NCBI RefSeq assembly: GCF_000340215.1
Contig: NW_006921532.1
Coordinates: 3,451,337 to 3,515,336 of the forward strand
DNA: 64,000 nucleotides
Reading direction: 5' to 3'
DNA from: Pseudocercospora fijiensis CIRAD86
Lineage: Eukaryota; Ascomycota; Dothideomycetes; Mycosphaerellales; Mycosphaerellaceae
Notes under the pieces: generated by a model
Told to the model about the DNA's origin: nothing
The model's database searches: none
The model's input: only the letters and a program-made list of their open reading frames with translations
Part shown: positions 32,442 to 44,280 of the stretch, piece by piece
Position numbering within the stretch: the stretch's first letter is position 1
How the letters are laid out: each line of letters begins with the position of its first letter
Translations under genes and position numbers: made by a program

Positions 32442-34542
32442 ATGCCGTCGTTTTTCTCCAAGACCAAGAGTCACCCCAAATCTACCACCACCAGCAATTC
32501 CCTCCCCGCCGAGCCGGCAGACGACAGCAGCAATCTCAGTGACAGGAGCGGCGAGGCGGTGCGGACCCCGTCTCCCGAGAAAAAGTCCAAGTCGTATTTT
32601 GCGCGAGAGCGGGAAAAGAAGGAGCGCCCGTCTTCTCGGTCCAGGAAGTCGGTTCAGCGAGACAAGAAAGCTTCCGACATAGACACACACCCGCTGAACC
32701 TGCCGCCGGACGAACTGCGCCGTTTGAGTGCGCTGTCCGTCATGAGTTCGCCGCGCGAGAGGGACAGTGGAGGCGTCCCTGTCACATCAGAGCCCATGGA
32801 GACCACGCCAGCTCCAGAGACGCCGCCGCCTGCCTCAGCCTCGACCTCCACGCCTGGTGCCTTCCCCAGCAACAGCAGCGCCAGCGCCGCCAATGGGGTG
32901 AACGGCGAGAACCATATGGACGATCACGACCACGAGCAGAGACCCACCCCGCCTCCGCATCGCACGCCCGCCAGTCCGCCGCCACAGCCTGAAATTCGAC
33001 CAGAGGAGGCCGAGAAGTTCAAGGCGGAGGGCAACAAATTCTACAAGGCCGGCAAGTATGCTGCTGCCATTGATGAGTACAGCAAGGGTTCGTGACCATC
33101 CATCACTGACTGACTCTGGCTTTCCATGCTGACTTGTAGCATTTGCAGCCATTGAGGCCAACCCGACATCAGCCACTTACCTTTCGAACCGAGCTGCCGC
33201 ATACATGGCGGCCAACAAATACCCCGAAGCGTTGGAAGATTGCAAGCGAGCCGACGAGTTAGAGCCGGATAACCCAAAAATATTGCACAGACTTGCAAAG
33301 GTACACACAGCGCTCGGCCGCCCGCAGGAAGCTCTCGATACCTACGACCGCATCCAACCTGCGGCTACAGCCAAGGACAAGGCTCCTGCGGTGAGCATGA
33401 AGAAGCACTTGGAAGAGGCACAGGACAGTATCAAGAATAGCACAAGTGGGTCCATGGTGAACTTTGCGCTGGATCAGGCTGAGAAGGCTCTTGGCTCTAG
33501 CGTTCAGCCTCCGCGGAAATGGCGACTGATGAGAGGTGAGGCATACTTGAAAATGGGTACCGTAAACAGCCTCGGAGATGCTCAAAACGTGGCGATGTCT
33601 CTATTACGGCAGAACAGTGCCGATCCGGAAGCTTTGGTGCTGAGAGGACGAGCGCTCTATGGTCAAGGAGATAACGAGAAAGCGATACAGCATTTCCGGC
33701 AGGCCATCTCCTGTGACCCTGATTACAAGGATGCTGTTAAGTGGCTACGGACGGTACAAAAGCTGGACAAGATGAAAGAGGAAGGTAATACCAATTTCAA
33801 GACCGGCAGGTACCAGCAGGCTGTGGAAGTCTACACAAAAGCCCTCGAAGTTGATCCGTCGAACAAAGGCACGAACTCGAAAATCCTCAACAACAGAGCT
33901 ATGTGCTACAGCAGGCTAAAGCAGTGGCAGCAGGCTATACAAGACTGTGACAGAGCTCTTCAGCTGGACCCGAGTTATGTCAAGGCCCAGAAGACGCGCG
34001 CTAAAGCATTGGGCGAAAGCGGCGACTGGGACGAAGCCGTCCGTGCATACAAGAACATTGCCGAGCAACATCCAGAGGAGCCAGGCATTGCGAAGGAAGT
34101 TCGCAATGCAGAATTAGAGCTGAAGAAGAGTAAGCGAAAAGATTACTACAAGATTCTCGGAATCGAGAAAGACTGCACCGACAACGAGATCAAGAAGGCC
34201 TACCGGAAACTTGCCGTCATCCACCACCCAGACAAGAACCCGGACGATCCAGAAGCGGAGAACCGGTTCAAAGAGATTCAGGAGGCTCACGAGACCCTGA
34301 TCGATCCTCAAAAACGCCAAAGATACGACAGTGGTGTCGATCTGATGGAAGATGGCGGAATGGGCGGATTCCCAGGCGGTATGGGTGGTGGCTTCGGCGG
34401 TGGTGGGGTCCAGATAGACCCCGAGATGCTCTTCAACATGATGGGAGGCGGCGGCGGGGGTTTCAGATTTGCTGGTGGCTCGCCCTTTGGCGGTGGTGGT
34501 ATGGGAGGTGGCCAGAGAGGTGGATACTCGCCTTTTGGCTGA
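32442..34542 (+). CDS. TPR-DnaJ co-chaperone (DNAJC7/TPR2-like)
   Basis: Exons 32,442-33,087 and 33,149-34,542, with a 61-nt intron (GTTCGT...TTTGCAG), encode 679 residues. The chosen acceptor gives the canonical TPR run [20 protein letters not shown]; an upstream TAG acceptor would add three residues. Residues 1-185 are disordered (Ser/Pro/Lys). Several TPR units span about 190-520. A J-domain follows at about 545-610, with the HPD motif intact (HHPDKNPDD), then a Gly/Phe/Met-rich tail. Family members hand clients between Hsp70 and Hsp90: the TPRs bind chaperone C-termini and the J-domain stimulates the Hsp70 ATPase. Cytosolic. Confidence 0.9.
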
Positions 34543-35330
34543 GCACAACAACTGGCAATTTCAAGCAGCATGAATTGTACAGCTGGCGCGTTTTGATGAG
34601 GACAACCACTCCATCGGCATTTCTCGGTGTCAATCAGGGGCTGGAAACGGCTTCTTATAGAATTGATAGACAGCGACTGTCGCGGCAGCCATCACCAACA
34701 TGTACATCACTACATCGCAGAGAAGCATGCGATATCTGCCATCTTCCAACCAGCCTGCGCTGCGCTTTCGCATTGCCTGTGTCTTAAGACTAGGGATGTT
34801 GGAATACAGCTTTCTGTAAATGCAGGCTCTGTACACTGTATAATACACTGGTGGACACCAGTATACATATGTCGGCCCCACCCGGATACTAAGATATCTG
34901 AGGATTATCGAGTAGCCTAGCCGGCTGCAGGCAGGATATCAGCGTATCCGATAACTCCTCATTGTATGTACACACCAGCTAAATTTTCCGCCCCTGCGTA
35001 CATAGTGTATTACAGAGCGTGTACCCATACACATGTATGTGTAGCTCCATCACTACTTAAGACTTGAGGCCTCTTAGAGCTTTAACGTCCGATTTGCCAA
35101 GCGAGATACGAAAGCCAAGCCCTTGAGCGCAGCGTGAGCCAATCGCGTCGGAAGATATCCATGTCATGAAGGATGCTCGCCGCACACCAATCGAACTCTC
35201 TTGACTTAATTTCAGCCGCACTGCTCGGAAGAGCATTCTGCTCGCTGCTTGTAGGAAGGCTGGAGAGGTGCCGTGCTTTATGGAGGTTCCGAGAATAGCA
35301 GGAATGTCGGAACGTCCATAGCCAAGTCTG
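34543..35330. other. Intergenic region before the GPI-anchored protein gene
   Basis: 788 bp without a supportable ORF or RNA gene. It is somewhat A/T-richer near 34,790-35,040, with repeated gtatac/gtaca words. Confidence 0.5.
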
Positions 35331-35345
35331 ATGGTCACTTGGTAC

Positions 35346-36480
35346 ATGGCGTCGTCAGGGCACGATGGATGGCAGAGTAAGTCTCAGCACCTCTCACTCC
35401 TTTCTCCTCGCATCTTCTTCTCGACTGAAGCCACATTCGCGAAATCCATTATTCAAAGCACTTTTGCTCGCCAGCTCGCTTGGTTGGAGTCTGGCGGCAC
35501 CTCCTCCAAGCCCCGGATCATACGAAGACGACGACACATGGACGTACGGCAAGCCAGGTGTCTCGCCTGCCGCGACAACCTTCGCTAGCTACTACAGCGC
35601 CGGCAATAGCACATCATCAGGATGTTGGACGGGAATGCCAGCGCCCGTCATGCAGACGATGAAAACACAGTCTAGCTTATTGAAACCTACGAGATCATCC
35701 GGGCCATGGATTCCAAAAATGCCACAGACTATGAAAAGCGATCAAAGTCTAGATGGACCTGCCTCGTACATACCTGTGACCGCACATGTCGAAAACCCAA
35801 ACACTATCCTCAGCGAGCCTGCGAACAACTCTCCTACTCGATCCACGCCCAAAGTCGAGACTACTGTCGCTCCGACCTACTTCTCACCCAGGACTCACGT
35901 CAGCGAAACATCCTTGGACGTCCCGTCGAACACTGCGCCACCGATTGCCTACACTCCCGTAACCGGACATCCAGAACCAAGTCTGAACGTGCCGAACAAC
36001 CCAACCCCAACACCCACAAAGCAAAGTCAGATCCTTCCAGACGAGGCGCCGCAGCCAGGAGCCGTTCTCGTCTCCATAGTTTCGCTTATCAACAGTGTCA
36101 CCAAGGACTCCCACTATGTCTTTGAAGGCCAGACAATCGCTCCTGGCTCTACCGGTGTGGTGGTGGAAGGTACGACATATTCTGTCGCTCCCACTGGCGG
36201 CGCTGTGGTGTATGTGAATGGTGTGGAGACTGCAGCGAGTGCGATCCCAGGGCTTGACAGGGACAATGGGGGGTCCGTAAGCGGCATTGGTGGATATGGC
36301 GAGGACGGTGAAATCACGAGTGGCATATCCGCTTCGACTGCGGTGTCGATAGCAAGTGGTGAGAGTCCGAGCACGAGCACCTTCACGCCTGCACAGCAAA
36401 CTACTTCTGGTGGTTCCAGAGCGGTACGGATTTCGAGTGCTGGTTTAGGATTGGCGATGCTAGTCTGCATGATTTTGTGA
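35346..36480 (+). CDS. Secreted, GPI-anchored Ser/Thr/Pro-rich cell-surface protein
   Basis: Exons 35,346-35,376 and 35,459-36,480, with an 82-nt intron (GTAAGT...TTCAAAG), encode 350 residues. An in-frame ATG at 35,331 would add five. Splicing creates a clear signal peptide (MASSGHDGWQ, then TLLLASSLGWSLAA), whereas the unspliced frame has no good one. The body is Pro/Ser/Thr/Asn-rich with only one or two Cys. Around residues 230-280 is the motif FEGQTIAPGSTGVVVEGTTY, typical of fungal wall proteins. The last 20 residues are hydrophobic after a Gly/Ser site, a GPI-attachment signal. Likely on the plasma membrane or cell wall; function unknown. Confidence 0.75.
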
Positions 36481-36848
36481 ATCGCAGGTTTGGTGATGGA
36501 TAGATAATGCGTAGTGTAGCGTACAGGCGAGTGTCGAGTTGAATGCATGGTGTAACGAGGACAGTCAGATTCAGAAGTAATTGCGCAGTGCAGGAAGGAA
36601 TTAATCAACCTCAAAAAGGCATTCCAATTCCAAACCTTTTTTCTTTTCTCTATCTTCAACCTTGCATATAGGTCGTCTAGTCTAGTCGAGTCTAATTCTA
36701 TTCTATTGGTGAGAATGATGGGTATCTCTCATGCCGAAAAACGCCTTCGTCACTGTCCAGCAGGATACCAGCAGAGCCCGCGACTGTAGTCCTTGAGACC
36801 AGCTCCTCATCTGCCACAGACTTGCTGAGGGACGACGGTCAACACTTC
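36481..36848. other. Convergent 3' intergenic region
   Basis: 368 bp between the stops of the GPI-anchored protein gene (plus) and the sugar transporter gene (minus). It contains repeated tctagtctagtcgagtct words near 36,675-36,700. Confidence 0.5.
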
Positions 36849-38855
36849 TTACGCGCCAGCGCCATCCTGCCTCATAGCTCCAGATTTCTCATCCTCATCA
36901 CTGTCCTTGATCTCGCCACCAGATTCCTCATCACTCGACATGGCGCCATATTCCCTTGCCTTGGCCTTGACCTCGTCTTCAGTGAGATATGGTAGTTCTT
37001 TAGCAGCACGAACGTAGCTCATGTTCTCGAGATATCCTTTGGCGAAGATCAAGTCGATTTCCTCGAGTGATCGTCCGGATGTTTCTGGGTAGAAGAAGTA
37101 GATGATGGGGAAGAAGATGGCGTTGAGCACAGCAAACTTTGATGATTTCGGTCAGTAAGTGGATGTGTGCGTGAGTCATGAGGTTTTCGAGTACGTACGA
37201 AGAGATAAGTTCCCCAGCCGATACTGTCGATGAGTACTGGAGTGATCATGACGATGAAGAAGTCTAGGGTTCATTTCGGTCAGTATACATGCACGGACTT
37301 GGGAGTCTAAATTTTCTGGAACTCACTCCACAGCCAGTTCGACACAGTGGAGACGGCGTTTGCCTTCGCTCTGGTCTTCAACGGGTTAATTTCAGCTGGG
37401 TACAGCCACGGCAGAGGTAACCAGGTCGCTCCGAAGAACGCGATATAGGTGAAAAGACCGACAGCCGCTCCCTTTGCAGCTGATTCGGTGCCAGGGATCA
37501 GAGCTCCGAAGGTGAGGACCATTGACAAACATTGTCCGACTGTGCCGATAAGGTACAACTTGCGACGGCCAACGCGCTCGACTGCAAAATGGGTATCAGC
37601 GTCAGCAGATGTCTTTAGCGGTCAAAAAGGATTCTCGAGTACCTGCGAACCACGAAGTTGTGGCGAAGATGGAGTAGACGACCATGTTGATGCCTCCGAG
37701 CAGGAGTGCCATGTTGTGCGTGACACCGATCGAGTTTTGAAACAGAATCGGGAAATAGTAGATGACAGCATTGCAACCTGTTCGAGCGTGGTCAGTCGAG
37801 TGAATCGGCGAAGAGGCCAACTTCATTGCATACCTCCCAGCTGCTGCATCATTTGAGACGAAGCTCCAAGCAAAAGGCGACGGAAATGTTGAGTCTTTCC
37901 ATTAGTGAAGATGGCGCTGATTGGCGTGACACCGCCTTCGTGACCCGCAGCCTTCATGGCATCGACGATCACGGCCATCTTGGTTCGCGTCTCAATATCG
38001 TCAACAGGTTTGCCGGAAAGGGCAGCAATAACCGTCGAAGCCTCCTCGTGTCGGTCGTGAGAAAGCAACCATCTTGGAGATTCCGGGAGTCGCAACATCA
38101 AGACAATGACGATGATGGCAAATACGCATTGGAACGCGATGGGGAATCTCCAAACCATGTCATGAGGTCCGTACAGACATCCGTAGTCTATCCAGTACGC
38201 GATGAGAGTTCCAATAGCCACGTTTCCACCCTCGATGCAGATGAGCTTGCCGCGGTTGTCAGATCGACTGCATTCTGCTTGATAAGAGGGCACAGTCGAA
38301 GTGTTGATTCCATTGCCGATGCCTGTTATGCAACGTCCGATGATGAATTGAGAAGTAGCTCCCGCTCCGACCGGCACAGCGGCGATCTGTATGATGACTC
38401 CAACAATCATAACCGATGCGCCCAGAAAGATAGACTTGCGCCGGCCCAGCCAGTCGCCGAATGTGAGAATGAAGCAGGCTCCTAGAAAGCAGCCAACCGC
38501 ATAGATGGCTGTGACAAAGCCTTCGTAGGTGCTGCCTCCGTGTTCGACTTCAGGGAAATCATGCAAGAAGTTCTCAGAGGAAATGATACCGCTCATCACA
38601 CCCTACAGCCGCCTAGAGTGTCAGTCTGTGCGGATTTGTTGGGAGGTCCGTGATCCCGGCCGAGGCGCAGCCTTACCTGATCGTATCCGAAGCTAAAAGC
38701 AAGAGTCAGCACTTGTGAGCATCTCGTCGAAAATTGGCTTGGTATACTCACAGCAAGAAATCGGTGGTCGCAACAGCAGTGATCATCATTTGCAGTTTTC
38801 GTCCTGATGCGCCCCAGTAAGTGGGCACACCCGCAGCGTTGGCAGAGACAGTCAT
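36849..38855 (-). CDS. MFS hexose-type sugar transporter
   Basis: Seven exons read downwards: 38,752-38,855, 38,677-38,692 (16 nt only), 37,834-38,602, 37,643-37,777, 37,327-37,581, 37,199-37,263 and 36,849-37,136. All six introns are 56-74 nt with GT...AG and consistent phase, giving 543 residues. Sugar-porter signatures are present: FGYDQGVMSG in the first membrane segment, GRR after the second, PESPRWLL before the central loop, QQLGGCNAVIYYFP in segment 7, PAEINPLKTRAKA and PETSGRSLEEID. The C-terminal tail is acidic. The protein sits in the plasma membrane and should carry a monosaccharide by proton symport or facilitated diffusion; the exact sugar cannot be read from sequence. Confidence 0.9.
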
Positions 38856-39906
38856 GGTGGCTGCTCCAGAATATGTTGATCGGTCGGGGGAGGGGAGGAA
38901 TGGGAGAAAGATGCCACTCTCCAAAAAAATGATTGCTGGACTCCAGGCTGGACATATAAGTGCGGACACTACGGCCAAGGAGAAACAGCCGGCCACTGCC
39001 AGTTCACGGGGCAGTCAGGATGCTGGTGAGCTCGTGTGGCCCACATGTCTGCTTGGGCGTGGGTATGCCCAGCGCAAGAGATTGTTAGGATGCATGCCGT
39101 CAGCGCATTGTTCAGCGGCCGTCATGTACGACGTTTCGCCGTGTCGGGTTCCCCAACTGAATTGTTCGTTGTCCCGAAGTCAGTGGAGACTGCGAAGGGT
39201 AGGCCCATGGGTGAGTGCACGGTGGTGGAGGAAGCCTGAGGCCCTTGGCCATAGAATAGGCCAGAGGAAAAGTGGATGCTTGCCATGCACAAGCCAACCC
39301 TTGTTGTCAAATAAGACGCGCTCCAAGCTCGCCCAAGTGGTGAAAAGTCGCTCCGAATCATGAACCATCATCACAGACCGTGCATGCTGCTTGACGTAGA
39401 GCCGCAATCAGCGTCATTGGCATCCACTCAGGCTGACCAACACCGCCGGCGCTTGTTCGGCAGTCTTCTCGGGGTGCTCCTGTACATCAACAAATTTGTG
39501 AAGAAATATTCATGCCTGCAGACACGCGAAAAGTCGCATCTCTCGGATTCCATTCTAGGATACACTTGCGAAGTCAGATCATGTCTCCGTCGATTCCACA
39601 CAGTTCATCATCCCTTCAAAATACCTCCACTGGTGAAATTGCGCCATTGCTAAAGAGCATGTCGTACCAACAACCCAAGACCCTTCGAGACCCTTCGCCG
39701 GCAGCTGCTCAACGCTCGAGATCCCATCTCACTTTAACCTCGCCGGTCACATGTTCATGACCAGCTCATCGGTGTAAAGATGGCCTGCGGAGCTGCGCAT
39801 TCTTCGTCCTTATCCTGATGCAATTTGAAACGCCTCGAGAGAATCGCATCCGATGCATGTTAAGTACATCCTTTCCCTGACGCGCACATCGACAAGCAAG
39901 AGCCAA
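38856..39906. other. 1.05-kb upstream region of the sugar transporter
   Basis: It lies between the transporter start codon and the stop of the C2H2 gene, and contains the transporter promoter. Open frames here are short and have no family resemblance. Confidence 0.5.
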
Positions 39907-41243
39907 CTAATCCATCTTTCCAAACATGCCAAGTTCCGTGTCATCGTGTCTTCCGTGTGGTTCATCGTCCAAACTATCGTCATCATCATCCATGTCAACA
40001 TCTTCGCCCTGATTGCGAAAGTTGGAGTATCCTTGATTCTGATATTTCGCAGGGAGCGGTGGTACTGGGGGCACATCTGGCATCGCAGTAGGTCCACTTC
40101 TGGGAGTGCCGTAGCTACAACTGAGCAAGCCGACGGCCGCCGCGAGATCTTGAGGGTCCTCGTCACCGTGGTAGCTTTCGGCGATCGAAGTATTGGCAGT
40201 CGCGGGCCGGCTGTTGCTGGAAGCGCTCCAGCGGTAGATGTTGGCATCGGGCTCAGCATTTGGCATGCTTCCCGAGGAGAAGACCGACTGATATGAGCGC
40301 GAATAAATACTGCTGTTGTTACTGAAACGTTTGTTGTCCCGGTATGGCTCTTCACTATGTGGAGGCGGTGTGGTCTCGGTCGAGCTCAGCTCTTCATCGC
40401 CGTCACGCATATCGGACGATCCAGATGCTGCTGGAGACGAAGAATTATCGCTGTCATTAGCAGCACTGCCATCTTGATTCATGGCAACCAGAACAGAAGC
40501 CGCTTCGAGAAGCTGGACTTGCTGGTGCTTGGATATCAGCAACTTCGAAGTGTATTGCCATTGCGGGGTGTGTTCCCAACTGGCAAGCACGTTGTTAGCG
40601 ACATCGCTACCACGCACTTCACGTATGCAGAAGAAAACTTACAGATGCTTGTTCAAGCAACTACCATGTTTGTACGCTTTCCCGCAGTGCTCGCACTTCA
40701 ACTCTCCCGCAGCAGCTTTCTCTTTTTTGGTGAGACGCGTCCCATCGCTAGCTCTTCGCATTTTCGACTTTGACTTCTCAATGCCGTGGAAAGAGGACAA
40801 GGACGGCCCGTCTACTACAGCGCTGCTGCTCAATGCCACGTTCTCTGGAACGGAGGCGTGCTGGGGGAGGCTGCTCGGCATGGACGGCAAGCCGTCGTTA
40901 AGCGAGGCAAGGGCGGCTTTGGAGGTGGAGCTGCGTCGCTGGACGGCCGAGCCTTCTGCAACGGCGTTCTCGATTACGGCACCATTGATGGATGGGCGGG
41001 TGGCGGGAGAGAAGGTAGAGCTCTTGCGGCGGTTGATACGGTTGGCAGTGCTCACGGAAGCAAGCGAGGCAGAGTGAGAGTGGGTGCGAGTGTATGAGTT
41101 GCGTGCAGGCAGACTGGAGGCATTGGAGCCAACAGAGAGGCGATGCTGGCTGGCTGGGCGAGACATGTCCTGACAGTCGGCGTTAGTGCCGCAAGACGCC
41201 TCACACAAAGTCGGCAGCCGGGCGAACCTTTGCAGCCGTCATG
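39907..41243 (-). CDS. C2H2 zinc-finger protein with a single clear finger
   Basis: Best model: exon 41,229-41,243 (ATG, codes MTAAK), intron 41,170-41,228 (GTTCGC ... CACTAAC ... CTGTCAG), exon 40,643-41,169, intron 40,580-40,642 (GTAAGT...GCCAG), exon 39,907-40,579; 404 residues. If the first intron is not used, translation could start at MSRPAS (41,166). The second splice completes one C2H2 finger, C-EH-C-(x12)-H-LWE-H, in the sequence KCEHCGKAYKHGSCLNKHLW. The rest is disordered: Ser/Thr/Arg-rich before the finger, Ser/Pro then acidic Asp-rich after it. Nuclear and regulatory function is inferred from the finger only. An aromatic helix follows it (WEHTPQWQYTSKLLISKHQQ). Confidence 0.78.
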
Positions 41244-43356
41244 TTTGTAGTGTTTGATTAGATGCCAAAAAGTGGGCGCGAGTTCCCGAATAGCAGGTCA
41301 GTCCCTTTGTCTGATGTCTCGGACGTCTCTTGACTCGATCCGCAGCGCAGCAAAGCACAGCCCGCAGTCGGCTAACCCGCTCGGCCCTCCACTCAGGTGA
41401 GTCTTGCGCTGAGATGCGAAGGTGGTGGCAGACAGCAGTGCTTGCGGTGAACAGAGGACGGCCGAGAGTCGGGACGCAGTGGTCGAGGCGTGAAGGAGGG
41501 AAAAAGGGCAGGCAGGCAGGCAGGCCAGACAACAATCCGACGGCGAAGGGTCTGGCTCGAAACAAGAGGAAAGAGGAGTTGCACGGGTAGAGAGGCAGCG
41601 ATCTAACGCGGGGCTGCAGGGATGTGCTAAATAAGAACAGGACAGAACAGGCACTCAATGCCCTGCTCTGTGATACGCCGATGCCGATGCTGATGCTGAT
41701 GCAGATATATAGATAGCGCAGGCTGGTGGATAGCAGGTGGTGGAGGGAGAAAGAGCAACAGTCCGGTGCAGGGACGCCCGAATTTTGCTGGAGCGAGACA
41801 AAAGAAGAGGGTCAACAGCGTAAACAGCACGCAGGTGGGAGTGAAGGATGGAATCAGCTGGCCTACGCCATCAGTTACTGTCCACATGTCTCTCACACGG
41901 ACCACCTCGTTCATGCGAGCCGGCGCGGCGCATTCCAATCATCACGAATCACGAATCAGTGGCCGTCAATGTCTCTGTCTCTCGCGAGAAGGCCAAGGCC
42001 GACGACATTATTGTCATCTGCATCTACTCCTCGCAGGGGCATGCTATCGTGCCCACTGCTCATCAGCACAACCTCCGTCTTGTGAGAACGCACTCACTCG
42101 CACTGTTGTCTCCAACCTACCACAAACGCCTTGGATCCACCGGTTGCGCCGCACTCGCAGACAGCAACGTCACCGTTGTGCACCAATATCACCATGTCTT
42201 GTATAGTCATCTTATTCCATCGCTATGAGAGGCAAGGTCCGGTATGCATGGAGCCCGGCCGGAATACCGTCTCGTCCGTTCTGCCCACCATCGAGATCGA
42301 CAATAGTCCACACTTATGACTCTGTGCCTCGTCCGCTGATTATTCTAGCGCGGCTGAAACAACATTCTCCCTCCATCGGTGCATTGCAAATTTATTTTTT
42401 GCCAGACAGCACAGCTCACGCCCTGGAAAGCTAATCGACTTCGCAAAGGGCATTGATGATTATTATTGCCTGTGTGAGCTGTCTCATCAAACTCTCCATC
42501 CGCTCTGACGATCAGCCGCGCGCGTGAACAATGATTGCGCCTTGCACCCTCCAACCTAATGCACAGGCCTGACGCGAGCAAGCCACTTCACGTGAGAACG
42601 GCTACCAAACTTGGTTCCGGAGAAGCGGGGTTTGCCTGAGCCAACCCATCGACTGGCTCTCATCGCTTCAGCCTATCACCTTGCGTCTATGGCAAGAAAT
42701 CTGCAGCCACAGAACCGTGCGCTCGATGAATATTGAGCCTCTGTGCAGCCGATCAAGTATACAGCATCGGCCGTACGAATGAGCACGTTGCTCCCATCCC
42801 GGCCTTCGCAGCCATCCGAATGGTTTTGTTTTCCATGTTGACGACTCTGCGCCACAAGATTTAATGTGACAGCGCATTCAGGTAAACTAAGCAAAAGCAT
42901 GCAAGCAACGAGTCAGGCATCATGCAGAGTCGGGCAATGGTCAACCTTACATATGATAGCGACCTTGAACAAATTGCGTGCAGGTCTCCAGGACTTCGAT
43001 GCTTCAAACATGGCCATATAACACTTCGAACCAACGTCCATCCCGGCCATGCAAGTCACAAAGCATCAATTCGTGTGCTCTGCAATATTCATACCGGAAT
43101 ATTTTGCGCCAAGAAGCTTCTATGTCCATACAGCTCCCGGCAAGCTAAGCACTTGGCCACGATAGCGAATGCTCACATGCAACAGGCTTGCTGTCGCTTG
43201 GAATCTGCTTTGTGCGCTGCGAAATGCTGTCGTGATCTCAACACTCTGCACATTTCCCCGAGCCGTCCAATCCGGATCGATTCTCAGTATGTCGACGCTT
43301 CTCTCCGCGGACACCAGTATAACCAGATACAACCATAAGCAATTCAGAAAAGCGGC
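41244..43356. other. 2.1-kb region upstream of the C2H2 gene
   Basis: Long non-coding stretch with simple repeats: GGCA units at about 41,507-41,525 and gatgct/gatgca units at 41,680-41,705. Frames such as 42,922-43,338 (+) start with ATG but lack family features. It may contain a long 5' leader and regulatory DNA for the zinc-finger gene. Confidence 0.5.
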
Positions 43357-44280
43357 CTAGCTTTCGGAGAAGTACGAGTCCTTGAGAGGGCCATTAGTCG
43401 TCACTGGCGGCAAAACAATATGGCTCAGAGAACGGAAGTACAGCTCCGTGTATGCGCGCTCGATAACATCGTACAGCCTCCAGAACGCACTGAGAACGAA
43501 CCGAATCGCCGGATCCTTTCTTTCGTAGTAAAAGTGACTGGCTTGCTCCTCGGTGCGCGTCACGAGCCAGCCCCAGCAGAATTGCCATTTGTCGAGAAAC
43601 CAGCCCATGTTCCACGAAGCTGCTGTATTCGCTCTCGGGAAGCTCAATGCTGGAGCTTTGCCGCCAGGACACATTGCAATCTGACAAAGGACGTCCCAAT
43701 TGACGTCTCCATCATCGATGCTCATTTCCATGAAACGATCCTTTTTGTCCGCAAAGTAGCTTCGCACATTCTGCGAATGATTTCGATAAGATTCTCGCAT
43801 TATCTCCTCATTTCCGAGAAAGGTGTCCGCCCCATAGAAATATGTATACGGCTGCCATCGGCCTCTTCCAACATGAATGCTCATGCTTCGCAACCACGTC
43901 TCCTCATCTTTCCGCAGACTGAGAACAAATTTCGCGTCTGGATACAATTCCGCCATTTCCTGGTACATCAAAGGCCAAGGCAAGTCTTCGAAGGCGTCGT
44001 ACCATCGTGTGATGCCGCGAAGCGCGTCGTGTTCGCCGTTCGCCCAGCTGTGAACCAAGTGACGGCTCCGAATATCCCTCCATCCTAGGCGTCTGTACCC
44101 AAGTCGTTCGAGCGCGTCGCCGATAGACGTCGTGCCGGTTTTCGAGAGTCCGAGCACGAATATCTTTGGTCGAAGGGTTTCTGGTGGCTGTGCAAGGTGA
44201 TGTATTAGTAGCGCGAGGACGGATACAATCCAAGGGGCAATCAGCCAGGACAGCCGCCCAGGGCCGTGGATTCTGGCCAT
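43357..44280 (-). CDS. Membrane-anchored sulfotransferase (fungal Sulfotransfer_4-type)
   Basis: A single exon, 307 residues, ATG at 44,280. An N-terminal hydrophobic segment (residues 9-30, LSWLIAPWIVSVLALLIHHL) fits a type II signal anchor, which would place the enzyme in the Golgi or ER lumen. The 5'-phosphosulfate-binding loop is seen as GLSKTGTTS (44-52). A later block has WPLMYQEMAELYPDAKFVLSLR (about 102-123), matching the family's second conserved region with Arg near the 3'-phosphate site. Family members transfer sulfate, and many fungal ones are uncharacterised. It is divergent from the GT90 gene, about 1.2 kb away. Confidence 0.85.
   Translation of the reverse strand: MARIHGPGRLSWLIAPWIVSVLALLIHHLAQPPETLRPKIFVLGLSKTGTTSIGDALERLGYRRLGWRDIRSRHLVHSWANGEHDALRGITRWYDAFEDLPWPLMYQEMAELYPDAKFVLSLRKDEETWLRSMSIHVGRGRWQPYTYFYGADTFLGNEEIMRESYRNHSQNVRSYFADKKDRFMEMSIDDGDVNWDVLCQIAMCPGGKAPALSFPRANTAASWNMGWFLDKWQFCWGWLVTRTEEQASHFYYERKDPAIRFVLSAFWRLYDVIERAYTELYFRSLSHIVLPPVTTNGPLKDSYFSES

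Noticed and set aside
42922..43338. 138-codon plus ORF starting with ATG
   Set aside because: Cys/His-rich random-looking translation, no family resemblance and no intron or signal peptide. Not supported without expression data.
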